Origin: a bacterium
GTDB lineage: Bacteria; UBP6; UBA1177
Direction: 5' to 3'
NCBI GenBank assembly: GCA_016290135.1
Contig: JAEESW010000008.1
Coordinates: 1-64,000 of the forward strand
DNA length: 64,000 nt
Position 1 is the first letter of the stretch; the number at the start of each line of letters is the position of its first letter. The notes beneath the pieces are model-generated. The model searched no databases, was not told where the DNA came from, and saw only the letters and a list, made by a program, of their open reading frames with translations. Shown here in pieces: positions 1-9,028 of this stretch. The translations under genes and the position numbers were made by a program.

Positions 1-1
1 C

Positions 2-217
2 ATCAACAGCCACTTCAAGCAGAATTTTTATGCCTTCGTGAACCACTACCGGCTTAAGGAGACGCTTGAGCTGATGAACAAAACCGAGAACGCGGATAAA
101 AATATTCTTGAGATCGCCTTTACCGCCGGTTTCAACTCAAAAACGACCTTCAACGCCACATTCAAGAAGGAGCTCGGCGAAACTCCGCGGAATTATCGCA
201 AGCGTATCGAAAAATAG
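2..217 (+). CDS. AraC-family regulator, C-terminal fragment
   Basis: The 71 codons present are the end of a gene that begins before the window. The translation includes ILEIAFTAGFNSKTTFNATF and ends GETPRNYRKRIEK. This is the second helix-turn-helix of an AraC/XylS DNA-binding domain, with the usual GF-S---F---FK--G-TP--YR pattern. The sensor part is missing, so ligand and target are unknown. The gene ends about 20 bases before the serA promoter on the same strand. A link to serA cannot be judged. Confidence 0.85.
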   Translation: MNSHFKQNFYAFVNHYRLKETLELMNKTENADKNILEIAFTAGFNSKTTFNATFKKELGETPRNYRKRIEK

Positions 218-239
218 TTCAGGCAAGGGCTCAGCAATA

Positions 240-267
240 TTGACAATTGCTTTTTAAAACTTAGATT
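240..267 (+). promoter_or_regulatory. Sigma70-type promoter of serA
   Basis: TTGACA at 240-245 and TAGATT at 262-267 are separated by 16 bases. It lies 38 bases before the serA start. GGAGG at 292-296 is the ribosome binding site. Confidence 0.6.
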
Positions 268-304
268 TCCATAGTTTTTGTCACTTTATTATGGAGGTTA
301 TATT

Positions 305-1228
305 ATGACAAAGGTTCTTCTTGCTACCGAAAAGCCGTTTGCAGCAAAGGCTGTTGCAAAAATCGAAGAGATCTGCAAGGGCGCAGGTTATGAATTCCGC
401 AAACTTGAAAAGTACACATCGGTTGACGAGCTCAAGGCTGCTGTCAAAGATGTAAACGCAGTCATCATCAGAAGCGACAAAATCACGAAAGAGATCATGG
501 ATGCCGCTCCGGAACTCAAGATCGTAGTCAGAGGCGGCGCAGGATACGACAACGTTGACTGTGCGGCTGCAAAAGAGAAAGGCATTGTTGTTATGAACAC
601 CCCCGGCGTAAATGCAAACGCTGTCGCGGAACTTGCGATCGGTATGGCGATCTATACCGCAAGAACCTGCTTCACTCCGACCACCGGAACAGAGCTTAAA
701 GGCAAAAAACTCGGTCTTCAGGCTTACGGAAACGTCGGAAGGAACGTTGCAAGGATCGCGAAAGGACTCGGCATGGAAGTCTATGCATTCGATCCGTTCC
801 TCACCAAAGAAAAGATCGAATCCGAGGGCGTAAAATACATCGCTACCAAAGAAGAGCTCTACAAGACCTGCAACTACGTTTCCCTTCACATCCCGGCTAA
901 CGACGAGACCAAAAAATCTATCACGAAAGAGTTCATGATGGATATGCCGAAACCGGCAACTCTCATCAACACCGCAAGAAAAGAGATCATCAACGAAGAA
1001 GACCTCGCGGCTGTTCTTGAAGCAAGACCCGATTTCAAATACGTCGCTGACGTAGCTCCGGACAACGCTGAAGAACTCAAAGCAAAATTCGAAGGCAGAG
1101 TATTCTTCACCCCGAAAAAAATGGGCGCACAGACAAGCGAAGCAAACGACAACGCTGCAGAAGCTGCTGCGACCGAGATCGTAAACTTCTTCGAAAAGGG
1201 CGATGTAAGATTCCAGGTCAACAAGTAA
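305..1228 (+). CDS. serA: D-3-phosphoglycerate dehydrogenase, short form with active-site Lys
   Basis: Predicted to oxidise 3-phosphoglycerate to 3-phosphohydroxypyruvate with NAD, the first step of serine synthesis, in the cytoplasm. It has 307 residues, so it lacks the C-terminal ACT/ASB regulatory domains of long SerA. The NAD-binding loop is AYGNVG (about 140-145), with Asp163 following as in NAD-preferring enzymes. Arg225 (NTARKE) and Glu256 fit the catalytic Arg and Glu. The catalytic His of the TPHxGA motif is replaced by Lys271 (FFTPKKMGAQT). A Lys-type variant is known for PGDHs such as that of Entamoeba. The ATG at 305 was chosen for its GGAGG eight bases upstream; an in-frame TTG at 278 has no such site. 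A strong terminator follows, so it is probably monocistronic. Other 2-hydroxyacid dehydrogenase substrates remain possible. Confidence 0.85.
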   Translation: MTKVLLATEKPFAAKAVAKIEEICKGAGYEFRKLEKYTSVDELKAAVKDVNAVIIRSDKITKEIMDAAPELKIVVRGGAGYDNVDCAAAKEKGIVVMNTPGVNANAVAELAIGMAIYTARTCFTPTTGTELKGKKLGLQAYGNVGRNVARIAKGLGMEVYAFDPFLTKEKIESEGVKYIATKEELYKTCNYVSLHIPANDETKKSITKEFMMDMPKPATLINTARKEIINEEDLAAVLEARPDFKYVADVAPDNAEELKAKFEGRVFFTPKKMGAQTSEANDNAAEAAATEIVNFFEKGDVRFQVNK

Positions 1229-1254
1229 CCGCTTTTAATTTCTGAATTATTCGG

Positions 1255-1282
1255 CGCGGGCTTTTTGCCCGCGTTTTTTTTT
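1255..1282 (+). terminator. Rho-independent terminator after serA
   Basis: Perfect inverted repeat CGCGGGC / GCCCGCG with a five-T loop, followed by nine T residues. It lies 26 bases after the serA stop. Confidence 0.93.
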
Positions 1283-1329
1283 GCCTTTCATGCTTGTTTT
1301 TATGCTGGGGTCGTAATAGGGCAAAAATC

Positions 1330-1357
1330 TTGTCTTTTTTGCGATTTTTTTTAAAAT
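1330..1357 (+). promoter_or_regulatory. Probable purB promoter
   Basis: TTGTCT (1330-1335) and TAAAAT (1352-1357) are spaced 16 bases apart in a T-rich stretch upstream of purB. CGGAGGAAAG directly before ATG 1392 is the ribosome binding site. Confidence 0.5.
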
Positions 1358-1391
1358 CTGCTGCTTTTTTTTTGAACTTTCGGAGGAAAGA

Positions 1392-2771
1392 ATGAACACT
1401 TTGGACGCTATTTCGGTTGTTGACGGCAGATACGCCTCCAAAACCGATGAACTCAGGGATATTTTTTCGGAATACGGTCTCATCAGACACCGTGTTTTTG
1501 TCGAAGTCGAATGGCTCAAATTCATTCTCGGACGTCTCGGATTCGATGATGCGCCTCAAGGGGTCATTGATGCGATAGATGCGATATACAACGGTTTCAA
1601 TACCGAAAGCGGGCTTATGGTCAAAAAGTTCGAATCGGTCACGAACCACGATGTGAAGTCGGTCGAATACTATGTCAAGGATCAGCTTGAGAGCCGCGGT
1701 CTGGGACATTTGAAAGAGTGGGTCCACTTCTGCTGCACTTCGGAGGATATCAACAACACTTCCTATGCGCTGATGATCAAGAAGGGAAAGGCGATCGTCT
1801 GCACGCTTCTCCGTGAACTTCTCGGTAATATCGAGTCTTTTGCGAAGGCGAACAAGGCTGTCCCAATGATGGCGAGGACGCATGGTCAGCCTGCGACGCC
1901 GACGACTGTCGGCAAAGAGTTCATCAATTTCGCGGCCCGTTTCAGACGCGAGCTCGATATACTTGAAAAGATCGAAGTCGAGTGCAAATTCAGCGGTGCT
2001 ACCGGCAACTGGAATGCGCATGTCGCTGCAAAACCTGATGTCAACTGGCTGAGCGCGGCTGAAGAGTTCATTTCAGAACGTTTGGGGGCGAAACCTCTCA
2101 TCTGGACTACGCAGATCAACAATTACCACTATATCTCGGAGATATTTCACGCGCTCATCCGCATTGCTTCGACTCTTATCGATATGGACCGAGACATCTG
2201 GACCTACATTTCGCTTGCTTATTTCAAACAGAAACCGAAAGAGGGTGAAGTCGGTTCGTCAACGATGCCGCACAAGATAAATCCGATCGATTTCGAGAAC
2301 AGCGAAGGAAACGCGGGTGTCGCTATATCGCTCATGGAACATTTAAGCACGAAACTTCTCAACTCGAGGCTTCAGCGCGACCTCACCGATTCAACGGTCC
2401 TCAGGAATATCGGACTGGTCTTCGGCTACGTTCTGATAAGTTTCAAGAACTGCATGAAAGGGCTTTCCAAGATCGAAGTCAACTATCCGAAACTTGCAGA
2501 AGATCTTGAGGACAACCTTGAGCTTCTTGCCGAGCCGGTTCAGACTGTCATGAGAGTTTACGGAGAGGAGAATCCTTACGAAAAGCTGAAAGGGCTTACA
2601 CGCGGCAAAAAAATCGAGAGAAAAGGGCTCGACGAGTTTATTGATTCGCTTGAAAAAGTTCCGGCTGATGTCAAAGAAAAACTCAAAAAGCTCACTCCTT
2701 CGACATATCTCGGCATCGCGGAAAAACTTGTTGACGAATATTTTGAAAGAACGGGTGCAAATGTCAGGTAG
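1392..2771 (+). CDS. purB: Adenylosuccinate lyase
   Basis: Cleaves adenylosuccinate to AMP and fumarate, and SAICAR to AICAR, in purine synthesis; a cytoplasmic homotetramer in known members. The 459-residue length is normal. The fumarase/aspartase signature GSSTMPHKINPIDFEN lies around residue 290 and carries the catalytic flexible-loop Ser. MARTHGQPATPTT (around 160) holds a conserved active-site His, and CTSEDINNT (around 117) is a third conserved block. The C-terminal LTRGKK segment matches the E. coli-type enzyme. It has its own promoter after the serA terminator. The stop overlaps the start of the next gene by 11 bases, so the two are probably co-transcribed. Confidence 0.96.
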   Translation: MNTLDAISVVDGRYASKTDELRDIFSEYGLIRHRVFVEVEWLKFILGRLGFDDAPQGVIDAIDAIYNGFNTESGLMVKKFESVTNHDVKSVEYYVKDQLESRGLGHLKEWVHFCCTSEDINNTSYALMIKKGKAIVCTLLRELLGNIESFAKANKAVPMMARTHGQPATPTTVGKEFINFAARFRRELDILEKIEVECKFSGATGNWNAHVAAKPDVNWLSAAEEFISERLGAKPLIWTTQINNYHYISEIFHALIRIASTLIDMDRDIWTYISLAYFKQKPKEGEVGSSTMPHKINPIDFENSEGNAGVAISLMEHLSTKLLNSRLQRDLTDSTVLRNIGLVFGYVLISFKNCMKGLSKIEVNYPKLAEDLEDNLELLAEPVQTVMRVYGEENPYEKLKGLTRGKKIERKGLDEFIDSLEKVPADVKEKLKKLTPSTYLGIAEKLVDEYFERTGANVR

Positions 2772-3894
2772 ATCGCTGTTTTCATTAACCGGAGTCTTTG
2801 TTTTTGTCCTTTTTTCAGTGCTGCTCCTTTCCTTCACGGGCTGTGAGGAAAAGTATGGACATAACGATAACGAAGAGGAAGAAGAACAGACTGTCGTGCC
2901 GGATGAAGATGCCGGAGATACAGTGCACGATGCCGACCGTGAGGAAGAGAGAGATGAGGCTGGAGACGAGGCCGGAGATGATGACTATGAAGAGATTTCC
3001 GAAGAAGAGCCGGGCATAGTTGACGAAGACGAAACTCCCGACGAAGAACCTGAGATCCCTGAAGAGGAAAAAATAAAATCAGTAACTATCGGCACTTACA
3101 ACACGCGTTTGTTTTTCGACAAAGTCTGCGACACAGGAACCTGCTCAAGTTCCGATTTCGAGAAAGTTCCGAGTGATCCTGAATACAGCGAAAAAGTGAG
3201 CGACCTCGCCGCTTCGGTGCGTGAGATCGGTGCGGACATCATACTTGTGCAGGAGGTCGAAAAGGACTCGTGTCTCAAGGATCTCTTTGAAAAAGCTGGC
3301 GGTTACGATGAGTATTATCTGGGAGAAAAGGGTTATTCGGCTTCAGTTGACACCGGCGTTATGACAAAAGGAAAGATAACTTACAAAAACAAGCACATCG
3401 AGCAGATAGACTGTGCAGGCTGCGATGGCGGGAAGACCACTTTCTCACGCGCTTTCCTCGAGACCCACATATCACTGGGAGGTCGTGACATCATTGTTTT
3501 TTCGGCACATTTCAAGTCGAAAGCGGACGATGACGCGGAACGCAGGCTTGCTGAGGCGGCAGCCGCGGCAAAGATCATGAAAAGCGTTGCTGAAAAATAC
3601 CCCGGCGCTCTTATCGTGATGGGAGGAGATCTCAACGACGAACCCGGAAGCGATACTTTGGAGCCTTTTGAGAGCGATCCTGCGTTTCTGAGGGTCGCGG
3701 ATGAACTTTCCTCAAGAGATCAGGCAACTTATTCCTACCGCGGCGAGGCGATCGCTATCGACCATATTTTCTGGATGAAGAGCGGTGCCGGTTCCTACAG
3801 ACAAGGCTCCGCCGAGGTCGTAAAGGACGCCCCGAGCTGGTATTCGCTCGGTTCTTCAGATCATGCCGCTTTGAAGGCAGTATTTGAATTCTAA
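2761..3894 (+). CDS. Endonuclease/exonuclease/phosphatase-family lipoprotein
   Basis: A 377-residue lipoprotein with a metal-dependent phosphohydrolase domain; substrate unknown (nucleic acid or a phosphoester). The N-terminus is a hydrophobic signal ending in LLSFTGC, a type II lipobox. Residues about 30-105 are a very acidic linker of Glu/Asp runs. The EEP fold follows, with TYNTRLF, QEVE (metal-binding Glu), SAHFKS, GGDLNDEPGS (catalytic Asp and Asn), IDHIFW and GSSDHAAL at the end, all in the expected order. The ATG at 2761 was chosen because it starts at the signal peptide; it overlaps the end of purB. Similar extracellular nuclease-like proteins occur in many Gram-negative bacteria. Since it is exported, a role in nutrient scavenging is possible, but that is inference. 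Confidence 0.8.
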   Translation: MSGRSLFSLTGVFVFVLFSVLLLSFTGCEEKYGHNDNEEEEEQTVVPDEDAGDTVHDADREEERDEAGDEAGDDDYEEISEEEPGIVDEDETPDEEPEIPEEEKIKSVTIGTYNTRLFFDKVCDTGTCSSSDFEKVPSDPEYSEKVSDLAASVREIGADIILVQEVEKDSCLKDLFEKAGGYDEYYLGEKGYSASVDTGVMTKGKITYKNKHIEQIDCAGCDGGKTTFSRAFLETHISLGGRDIIVFSAHFKSKADDDAERRLAEAAAAAKIMKSVAEKYPGALIVMGGDLNDEPGSDTLEPFESDPAFLRVADELSSRDQATYSYRGEAIAIDHIFWMKSGAGSYRQGSAEVVKDAPSWYSLGSSDHAALKAVFEF

Positions 3895-3895
3895 G

Positions 3896-4843
3896 ATGTT
3901 CACTTTCGTTGCCGCAAAACATAAACCTCTGATCATTCCGGTCTTTATTCCTCATTTAGGCTGCAAAAGGCAGTGTGCTTTCTGCAATCAGCACGACGTT
4001 ACAGGGGTCGTTGAACCGACTCTGGAAGATGTCGAAAATGCGGTGAAAAGCTATCTTTCGTGGTCGGCACCGCGTGAAAGGACTGAAATCTCGTTTTACG
4101 GCGGCACGTTTACGGCGCTTCCCCGTGAAAAAATGATGAGTTACATCGAAAAAGGGGCTGGATTTGTCAAAGACGGCACTGTCGATGCACTGCGCTGCTC
4201 GACAAGACCCGACGAGATCGATGCTGAACGTGCCGGAATACTGAGAAACAACTCCTTTGAAACTGTGGAACTCGGCGTGCAGAGCATGTCTGAAACGCTG
4301 CTTGAAAAAATGAGACGCGGCCACTCATCAGACCATGTCGTAAAGGCGTCGGAACTGCTGAAAAATGCAGGGATCCGTGTCGGTATGCAGTTTATGACGG
4401 GATTTCCGGGAGAGAGTGATGAGGATGTGGAGATCTCATGCGCCTCATTGACACTTTTAAAACCGGACTTCATAAGGATCTATCCTTTCGTTCCGCTCAA
4501 ACACACGCCGGTCCTCAACGATCTGGAGAGCGGAAAGGTCAGGACAGAAAGCGTGGAGAGGATCATTGACAGGAGTGCGTCGCTTTTTCTTGCAGCAATG
4601 AGGGAAAAGATCCCTGTGATCAGAGTCGGACTGCCTCAAAGTGATGATCTTCCGGAGATCTATCCGGCAAATCTTTTCCAGGTCGTGGCGGCAAAAGCGA
4701 TAGAACGGCTTGTCGAAGAGGGTGAAAGAGAGTTCTGCATCCCCGAAAATTTTGTTACGAGCTTCAACATGGCGAAGAGGAAGTTTGCTTTTTTCATACG
4801 AGCAACTATCATCCCGAAAAGTTCCTTGGGAGGAATGATATGA
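3896..4843 (+). CDS. Radical SAM protein, Elp3/YhcC-like
   Basis: A 315-residue radical SAM enzyme. The 4Fe-4S cluster motif is C23-x3-C27-x2-C30 in GCKRQCAFCNQ. YGGTFTALP (about 65-73) is the SAM-binding GGT-type motif, and RPDEID, ELGVQSM and GMQFMTGFPGE follow in the order of the Elp3/MiaB-like superfamily. The C-terminus (TPVLNDLESGKV onward) resembles the Radical_SAM_C region of YhcC-type proteins, whose substrate is not established. ATG 3896 sits one base after the upstream stop. The last ten or so residues are hydrophobic and basic and fit the family less well. The stop overlaps the next start as ATGA, so the gene is translationally coupled to the transferase downstream. Confidence 0.78.
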   Translation: MFTFVAAKHKPLIIPVFIPHLGCKRQCAFCNQHDVTGVVEPTLEDVENAVKSYLSWSAPRERTEISFYGGTFTALPREKMMSYIEKGAGFVKDGTVDALRCSTRPDEIDAERAGILRNNSFETVELGVQSMSETLLEKMRRGHSSDHVVKASELLKNAGIRVGMQFMTGFPGESDEDVEISCASLTLLKPDFIRIYPFVPLKHTPVLNDLESGKVRTESVERIIDRSASLFLAAMREKIPVIRVGLPQSDDLPEIYPANLFQVVAAKAIERLVEEGEREFCIPENFVTSFNMAKRKFAFFIRATIIPKSSLGGMI

Positions 4844-6240
4844 CCACTTATTTGACTTCATTCATAGTTTCGTTTGTTTTTGTCTGCCTTGTGACACCCT
4901 TGCTCATAAAGATCGGACTCAAATTCGGCTTTGTCGACCAGGTGAACCAGCGCAAGATCCACCGCGGTGCAATCCCGAGAATAGGCGGCATCGGCATTTC
5001 GCTCGGAACGATGCTTCCGATTTTTCTCCTGTTTTACATCAGGGGCGGGATCCACATCGAGACACCTGACAACATTTACCTCTTCTTTGTCGGCGGTCTT
5101 TCGATAAGCCTGCTCGGCCTTCTTGACGATATCAAAGGGGTCAACGCGAAAGTAAAACTCCTTTTCCAGATCGGAATTGCGATTATGGCGACTATGCACG
5201 GCGCTTTGATTCAGTCGATTCCGACACCGTGGGGACAGCTGGAACTCGGATTTTTCAGTTATGTTCTCACTGTTTTCTGGATCATAGGCATCATCAACGC
5301 GTTCAATCTGATCGACGGAATGGACGGGCTTTCTTCCGGCATCACTCTGTTTTCAGCCCTCACGATAGCTATGCTCGCGATCGTCAACGGCACGCCGTAT
5401 CTTCCTGTTGCCCTTGTCGGACTTGCACTTGCCGGCGCTGTTACCGGATTTCTTATCTATAATTTCAATCCCGCAAAGATTTTCATGGGTGATTCCGGCT
5501 CGATGTTCATAGGCTACATTCTGGCTGTTCTCTCTCTCAAAAGCCAGTCGAAAGCCCACGCTGTCGTTTCGATCATGGTCCCGATCATCGCGATGGGGCT
5601 GCCGATCCTTGACACAACACTTGCCTTTTTGAGACGAATCCTGCGTCATCAGTCGATTTTCGCGGCTGACAAGCAGCACATACACCACTTTTTACTTTCG
5701 CTCGGTTTCAACCAGCGCAAGACTGTGCTTATCCTTTATGCGATCTCGATCCTCTTCACTATTCTTTCGATGGTGATGATTTTCAACAAAAACGTAGACA
5801 CCTTCCTTATCGTCCTCATTTTCGCGATAATCGTCTTCGTCATAATCACGAAACTCGGCTATGTCGAGATGATTTACGGCAAATTCCGCGTAAAGAAGGA
5901 AAATTCGCTTGAAAAACACCTTGAAAATTTCTTCATCAACAGGATAGAACTCAAGGAAGACAAAGATTTTTATTCGTCCGAACTTCCGATAAAAGGCTTC
6001 GACATCATCGACGTCAAAGGAAAACTCCTCTTTTCATCCGGCGAAAAGGATCCGATAAACTTCTTCGACATTTCTGCGAGAAGATCGCGTATCGTCCGCC
6101 TTTACTGGACTGAAAACGTTCCGATAATCGGCTCGAGGGAATCGGCTATGCTTATCCTCATGGCGAAAGGTCTTGTCGCGAAATTCGCCCCGATAAGCGA
6201 CGCTGACGAGAAAAAATTTCTGGCTGAAATCAAAGAATAA
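4840..6240 (+). CDS. Polyprenyl-phosphate HexNAc-1-phosphate transferase (WecA/TagO-like)
   Basis: Integral membrane enzyme predicted to transfer a GlcNAc-1-phosphate-type group from a UDP-sugar to undecaprenyl phosphate, the first step in O-antigen, enterobacterial common antigen or teichoic-acid-type polymers. Family marks in order: LLGLLDDIKG (Asp96-Asp97), NAFNLIDGMDGLSSG (about 153-167), FMGDSGSMFIGY (around 220) and QHIHHFLLSLG (around 278). About ten membrane segments fill residues 1-350. It is longer than usual (466 residues): about 130 soluble C-terminal residues follow the last membrane segment and I do not recognise them. No glycosyltransferases are adjacent, so the polymer is unknown. 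Confidence 0.87.
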   Translation: MTTYLTSFIVSFVFVCLVTPLLIKIGLKFGFVDQVNQRKIHRGAIPRIGGIGISLGTMLPIFLLFYIRGGIHIETPDNIYLFFVGGLSISLLGLLDDIKGVNAKVKLLFQIGIAIMATMHGALIQSIPTPWGQLELGFFSYVLTVFWIIGIINAFNLIDGMDGLSSGITLFSALTIAMLAIVNGTPYLPVALVGLALAGAVTGFLIYNFNPAKIFMGDSGSMFIGYILAVLSLKSQSKAHAVVSIMVPIIAMGLPILDTTLAFLRRILRHQSIFAADKQHIHHFLLSLGFNQRKTVLILYAISILFTILSMVMIFNKNVDTFLIVLIFAIIVFVIITKLGYVEMIYGKFRVKKENSLEKHLENFFINRIELKEDKDFYSSELPIKGFDIIDVKGKLLFSSGEKDPINFFDISARRSRIVRLYWTENVPIIGSRESAMLILMAKGLVAKFAPISDADEKKFLAEIKE

Positions 6241-6999
6241 TCAAAGACTTGTAAGAACGACCGGGCCGTTTGCGGTGATCGCTACGGTGTGCTCGAACTG
6301 GCAGCTCAGTTTGCCGTCCATCGTGACGACTGTCCAGCCGTCGCTCAAAGTGCGTGTTTTGTAGGTCCCTTCGTTTATCATCGGTTCGATCGCGACGACC
6401 ATTCCTTCCTGCAGCTTAAGTCCGTCACCGCGCTTGCCGTAGTGCGGGATCGCGGGATCTTCGTGAAGGTGGACGCCTGTGCCGTGACCGACATACTCGA
6501 CAACGACAGAAAATCCGTTGCTTTCGGCATATTCCTGGATCACTGCGCCGATATCGCCGATATGGTTGCCAGGAACACACTGTTCTATTCCGAGTTCAAG
6601 GCATCTGCGGGTGACTTCGACAAGTTTTTTCGCCTTGTCCGTTGCGCCGGGCATTACATAGGTCATCGTGCTGTCGCCGATATAGCCGTTGAGAGTGACG
6701 CCGCAGTCAACTGAAAGTATATCGCCGCGCTGGATGATCTTCGCCTTTCTAGGGATGCCGTGAACGACCTCGTTGTTTACCGAAATGCAGGTGGCGTGGA
6801 CATAGTCGTCGACCGATTTGAAAGTCGGATGCCCGCCGTGCTTTTTTATGAATTTGTCGGCAAAAGCATCGATCTGAAGCGTCGAGACTCCCGGTTTGAT
6901 ATAAGTTTTAAGTTCATGGTAAAGTTCTGCAAGAACGTGACCGGCAGCTTTGATCTTCTCTATCTGCTCCGGAGTTTTGATGATGATATCTTCGCACAT
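6241..6999 (-). CDS. map: Type I methionine aminopeptidase
   Basis: Removes the N-terminal Met from nascent proteins in the cytoplasm. The 252 residues contain all five metal ligands in context: Asp in VDCGVTL, Asp in YIGDSTM, His in GHGTGVHLHE, Glu in AIEPMIN and Glu in QFEHTVAI. The length is that of a plain type I enzyme without N-terminal extension. ATG 6999 was preferred over one six codons upstream because a GAGG motif precedes it at normal distance. The gene converges on the transferase gene with no gap between the two stops. No secY/adk/infA neighbours are present, unlike in many genomes. Confidence 0.95.
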   Translation of the reverse strand: MCEDIIIKTPEQIEKIKAAGHVLAELYHELKTYIKPGVSTLQIDAFADKFIKKHGGHPTFKSVDDYVHATCISVNNEVVHGIPRKAKIIQRGDILSVDCGVTLNGYIGDSTMTYVMPGATDKAKKLVEVTRRCLELGIEQCVPGNHIGDIGAVIQEYAESNGFSVVVEYVGHGTGVHLHEDPAIPHYGKRGDGLKLQEGMVVAIEPMINEGTYKTRTLSDGWTVVTMDGKLSCQFEHTVAITANGPVVLTSL

Positions 7000-7091
7000 T
7001 TCAGCCTCAAAAAGCAAATTAGCAAAAAACGGGCGATTATAGCCCTAAATCTGCCGGTTGCAAGGTTGGAAAAATTGAAAAGACAAAAAAA

Positions 7092-7646
7092 TTACAGCTT
7101 TTTGAAAAATTCAGGCCTGTGAAAGTCGGGTCTTTCGCTTTTTATTTCGAAAAGGGTCATGTAGTGCGGAGAGGGAGATCTGTCGGCGCACTTGTAAATG
7201 TTGCCAGTGAGGGAGGCCGGATCTGTCCGTCCGCCGTTGAAAACGAAGACTTCTTTCGGGATCGTGACTGAAAGAGTGTAGCTCGTTTTTTCGTTTTTTA
7301 TGCCGAACGGTCTGTTCCCCAATGTCGAAGAAACTGTGATCTTTTCAATGGTCTCCGGGTCAAGTAACACTCTTTCATAGCGGTTTTTCCCGTATTCTGC
7401 GAGTATGCAGCCGGTGCAGCTGATCTCGAAATTGTAGTAGCTCTTTCCGTCGAAAGAGAAAAAAAGTTCGGAACAGCTGTCTTCGTAAACCCTTGAATTT
7501 ATTTCCGAATATACTGATCTTACGCTTGGCTCGGTTATGCGGAAAGTCGCAGAGATCCCTTCTTCCGCCGCTTCAAGATCGCATGAAACTTCAAGATCTT
7601 CAAGCGGTCTTTCCGCCCATGCCTGTTTTAAGAAGTACAAAGTCAT
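7092..7646 (-). CDS. CBM9-like carbohydrate-binding protein
   Basis: A 184-residue protein with no signal peptide or membrane segment. Its beta-rich sequence and its end (PHYMTLFEIKSERPDFHRPEFF) match the family 9-like carbohydrate-binding or DOMON-like fold; P-FH-P-FF near the C-terminus is typical of that family. CELFFSF and YNFEISC-type strands agree. Ligand and role are unknown, and lack of a signal argues against a secreted xylanase-like function. The start ATG at 7646 overlaps the upstream lipoprotein stop as TGATG, so it is the last gene of a tightly coupled run that begins with the ABC ATPase at 11369. A GTG one codon earlier is an alternative start. Confidence 0.6.
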   Translation of the reverse strand: MTLYFLKQAWAERPLEDLEVSCDLEAAEEGISATFRITEPSVRSVYSEINSRVYEDSCSELFFSFDGKSYYNFEISCTGCILAEYGKNRYERVLLDPETIEKITVSSTLGNRPFGIKNEKTSYTLSVTIPKEVFVFNGGRTDPASLTGNIYKCADRSPSPHYMTLFEIKSERPDFHRPEFFKKL

Positions 7647-9028
7647 CACTCTTTTTCCAGAAAATCGGGAAGTTTTTTCTCTTTAATGTTGAAATAGTCG
7701 TCGTAAATTATGATGTCGTAGGCTTTGCCGCCGTAAACGACTTCCGGGAATCCGGTCATTTTTCCGAGAAACTCTCCGTTTTCAGTCTCAAAAAGGTAGA
7801 ATGATATGTCGGATGGTGTCAGGATGTTCGTCCTCTTGAAGACTGTGTAGGAAGTATCGCGATGGACGAGTGTCACGAATATTTCCGGATCGTCCGTCCC
7901 CTTCGGAAAGGTGTAAGTCAGCTCCTTTTCGAGAGAACTTGTCGAATATTTTTCTACGGTCACCTTTTTTGCTTCCGCTTCTCCGGATTCTGTGGCTATG
8001 TAAAATGTGCTGCCTGAAAATCCGGTTATGTTGATGACTTTCACATTTATGTCGGAAGAATGCTCGACTATCCTTTCGCCGGTCGAGATATCGAAAATAT
8101 AGACTTTGTCGAAGTAGTTCCCCGCGCTTTCAGGATCCTGTGATTCGAAGTTCCTGACTGTGAAGGCTGCGAGCGAGACTTCTTCGCTGCATGAGAGTAT
8201 CGTTGTTCCGGTCCGCGGGTAATTCCAGTATTCCTGACCGTTTTTCACGAAGAGGACGGAAAAGAACTCGTCGCTCTGTGCGATCACGAATCCGTCGTTT
8301 ATGCAGCGGACTTTCCCTTCGTAGGGCTGCAGCCACTCGCTTTCGCCGGTCGTTAAGGCAAGACCGTCGATAAAAGCGTAATCGACGAGCAAAGTCTCCG
8401 GAAAAGTGTGGAAATCGTTGAGTTCTTCAAAGAGTCCGGTCTTCCAGGCCCTGCTGCCGTCCGAAAGTTTGAGAGCCGTTATCCCCGATCCTTTCGTGCC
8501 GTAAAAGAATAAGTTGTCCTCGATCTTGAATTCTGCGGCAAGGGTCTCTTCGGCGTCCAGTGCGTTTTCCCAGATCTTTTCGCCGCTTTCGATGTCGAAG
8601 GCGCATACCGAATTTTCTCCGCACAGTGTGTAGACTCTGCCGTTTTCAACGATGAATCCGATGGAATCAGGCGAAAAGACGAGTTTCGATCCGGTCTCGA
8701 AAACTGTTTTGCCGCTCTCTGCATCAAGAAGGCACACAAAATCCTTTTTGCAGTTGCAGGCGAGAAGACCGCCGAAGATCTTTGCTGCCGGAGTCACCGG
8801 ATGTCCCGAAATATTCCTTTCCCACTTTTCCGAAAACGGAGAGAGCTTCGAAGCAAAAAGGAAGTTCTGCTGGTCTTTCTGGTATATGATATACAGAGAA
8901 TCCTTTTCGGAAGTGTGAAATAGCATTTTTCCGTTTTTGTGAAAGGTCTCGCTGCACGAAATGCAGAAAAAGAGCGAGAGAATCAAAGAAATCAAAAATA
9001 GTTTGTTGATAAGCGGTTCTTTTCTCAT
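7646..9028 (-). CDS. PQQ-like beta-propeller lipoprotein
   Basis: A 460-residue lipoprotein. The N-terminal signal ends in LFFCISC, a lipobox, so it should be anchored in the periplasm or outer membrane. The rest is a series of beta-propeller blades with recurring patterns such as LLDAESGKTVFETGS, AFDIESGEKIWENA, ALKLSDGSRAWKTG and IFDISTGERIVEH, as in BamB and PQQ-repeat proteins. It is not an obvious quinoprotein: I see no PQQ ligands or disulfide ring. A scaffold or sensor role is likely. It overlaps the M23 peptidase gene by four bases (ATGA) and the next gene by one base, so translation of all three is linked. Confidence 0.8.
   Translation of the reverse strand: MRKEPLINKLFLISLILSLFFCISCSETFHKNGKMLFHTSEKDSLYIIYQKDQQNFLFASKLSPFSEKWERNISGHPVTPAAKIFGGLLACNCKKDFVCLLDAESGKTVFETGSKLVFSPDSIGFIVENGRVYTLCGENSVCAFDIESGEKIWENALDAEETLAAEFKIEDNLFFYGTKGSGITALKLSDGSRAWKTGLFEELNDFHTFPETLLVDYAFIDGLALTTGESEWLQPYEGKVRCINDGFVIAQSDEFFSVLFVKNGQEYWNYPRTGTTILSCSEEVSLAAFTVRNFESQDPESAGNYFDKVYIFDISTGERIVEHSSDINVKVINITGFSGSTFYIATESGEAEAKKVTVEKYSTSSLEKELTYTFPKGTDDPEIFVTLVHRDTSYTVFKRTNILTPSDISFYLFETENGEFLGKMTGFPEVVYGGKAYDIIIYDDYFNIKEKKLPDFLEKE

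Noticed and set aside
1218-2021. Long minus-strand reading frame (267 codons) opposite purB
   Set aside because: Lies fully antisense to purB, has a biased Arg/Asp-rich composition and no family pattern; it is a shadow.
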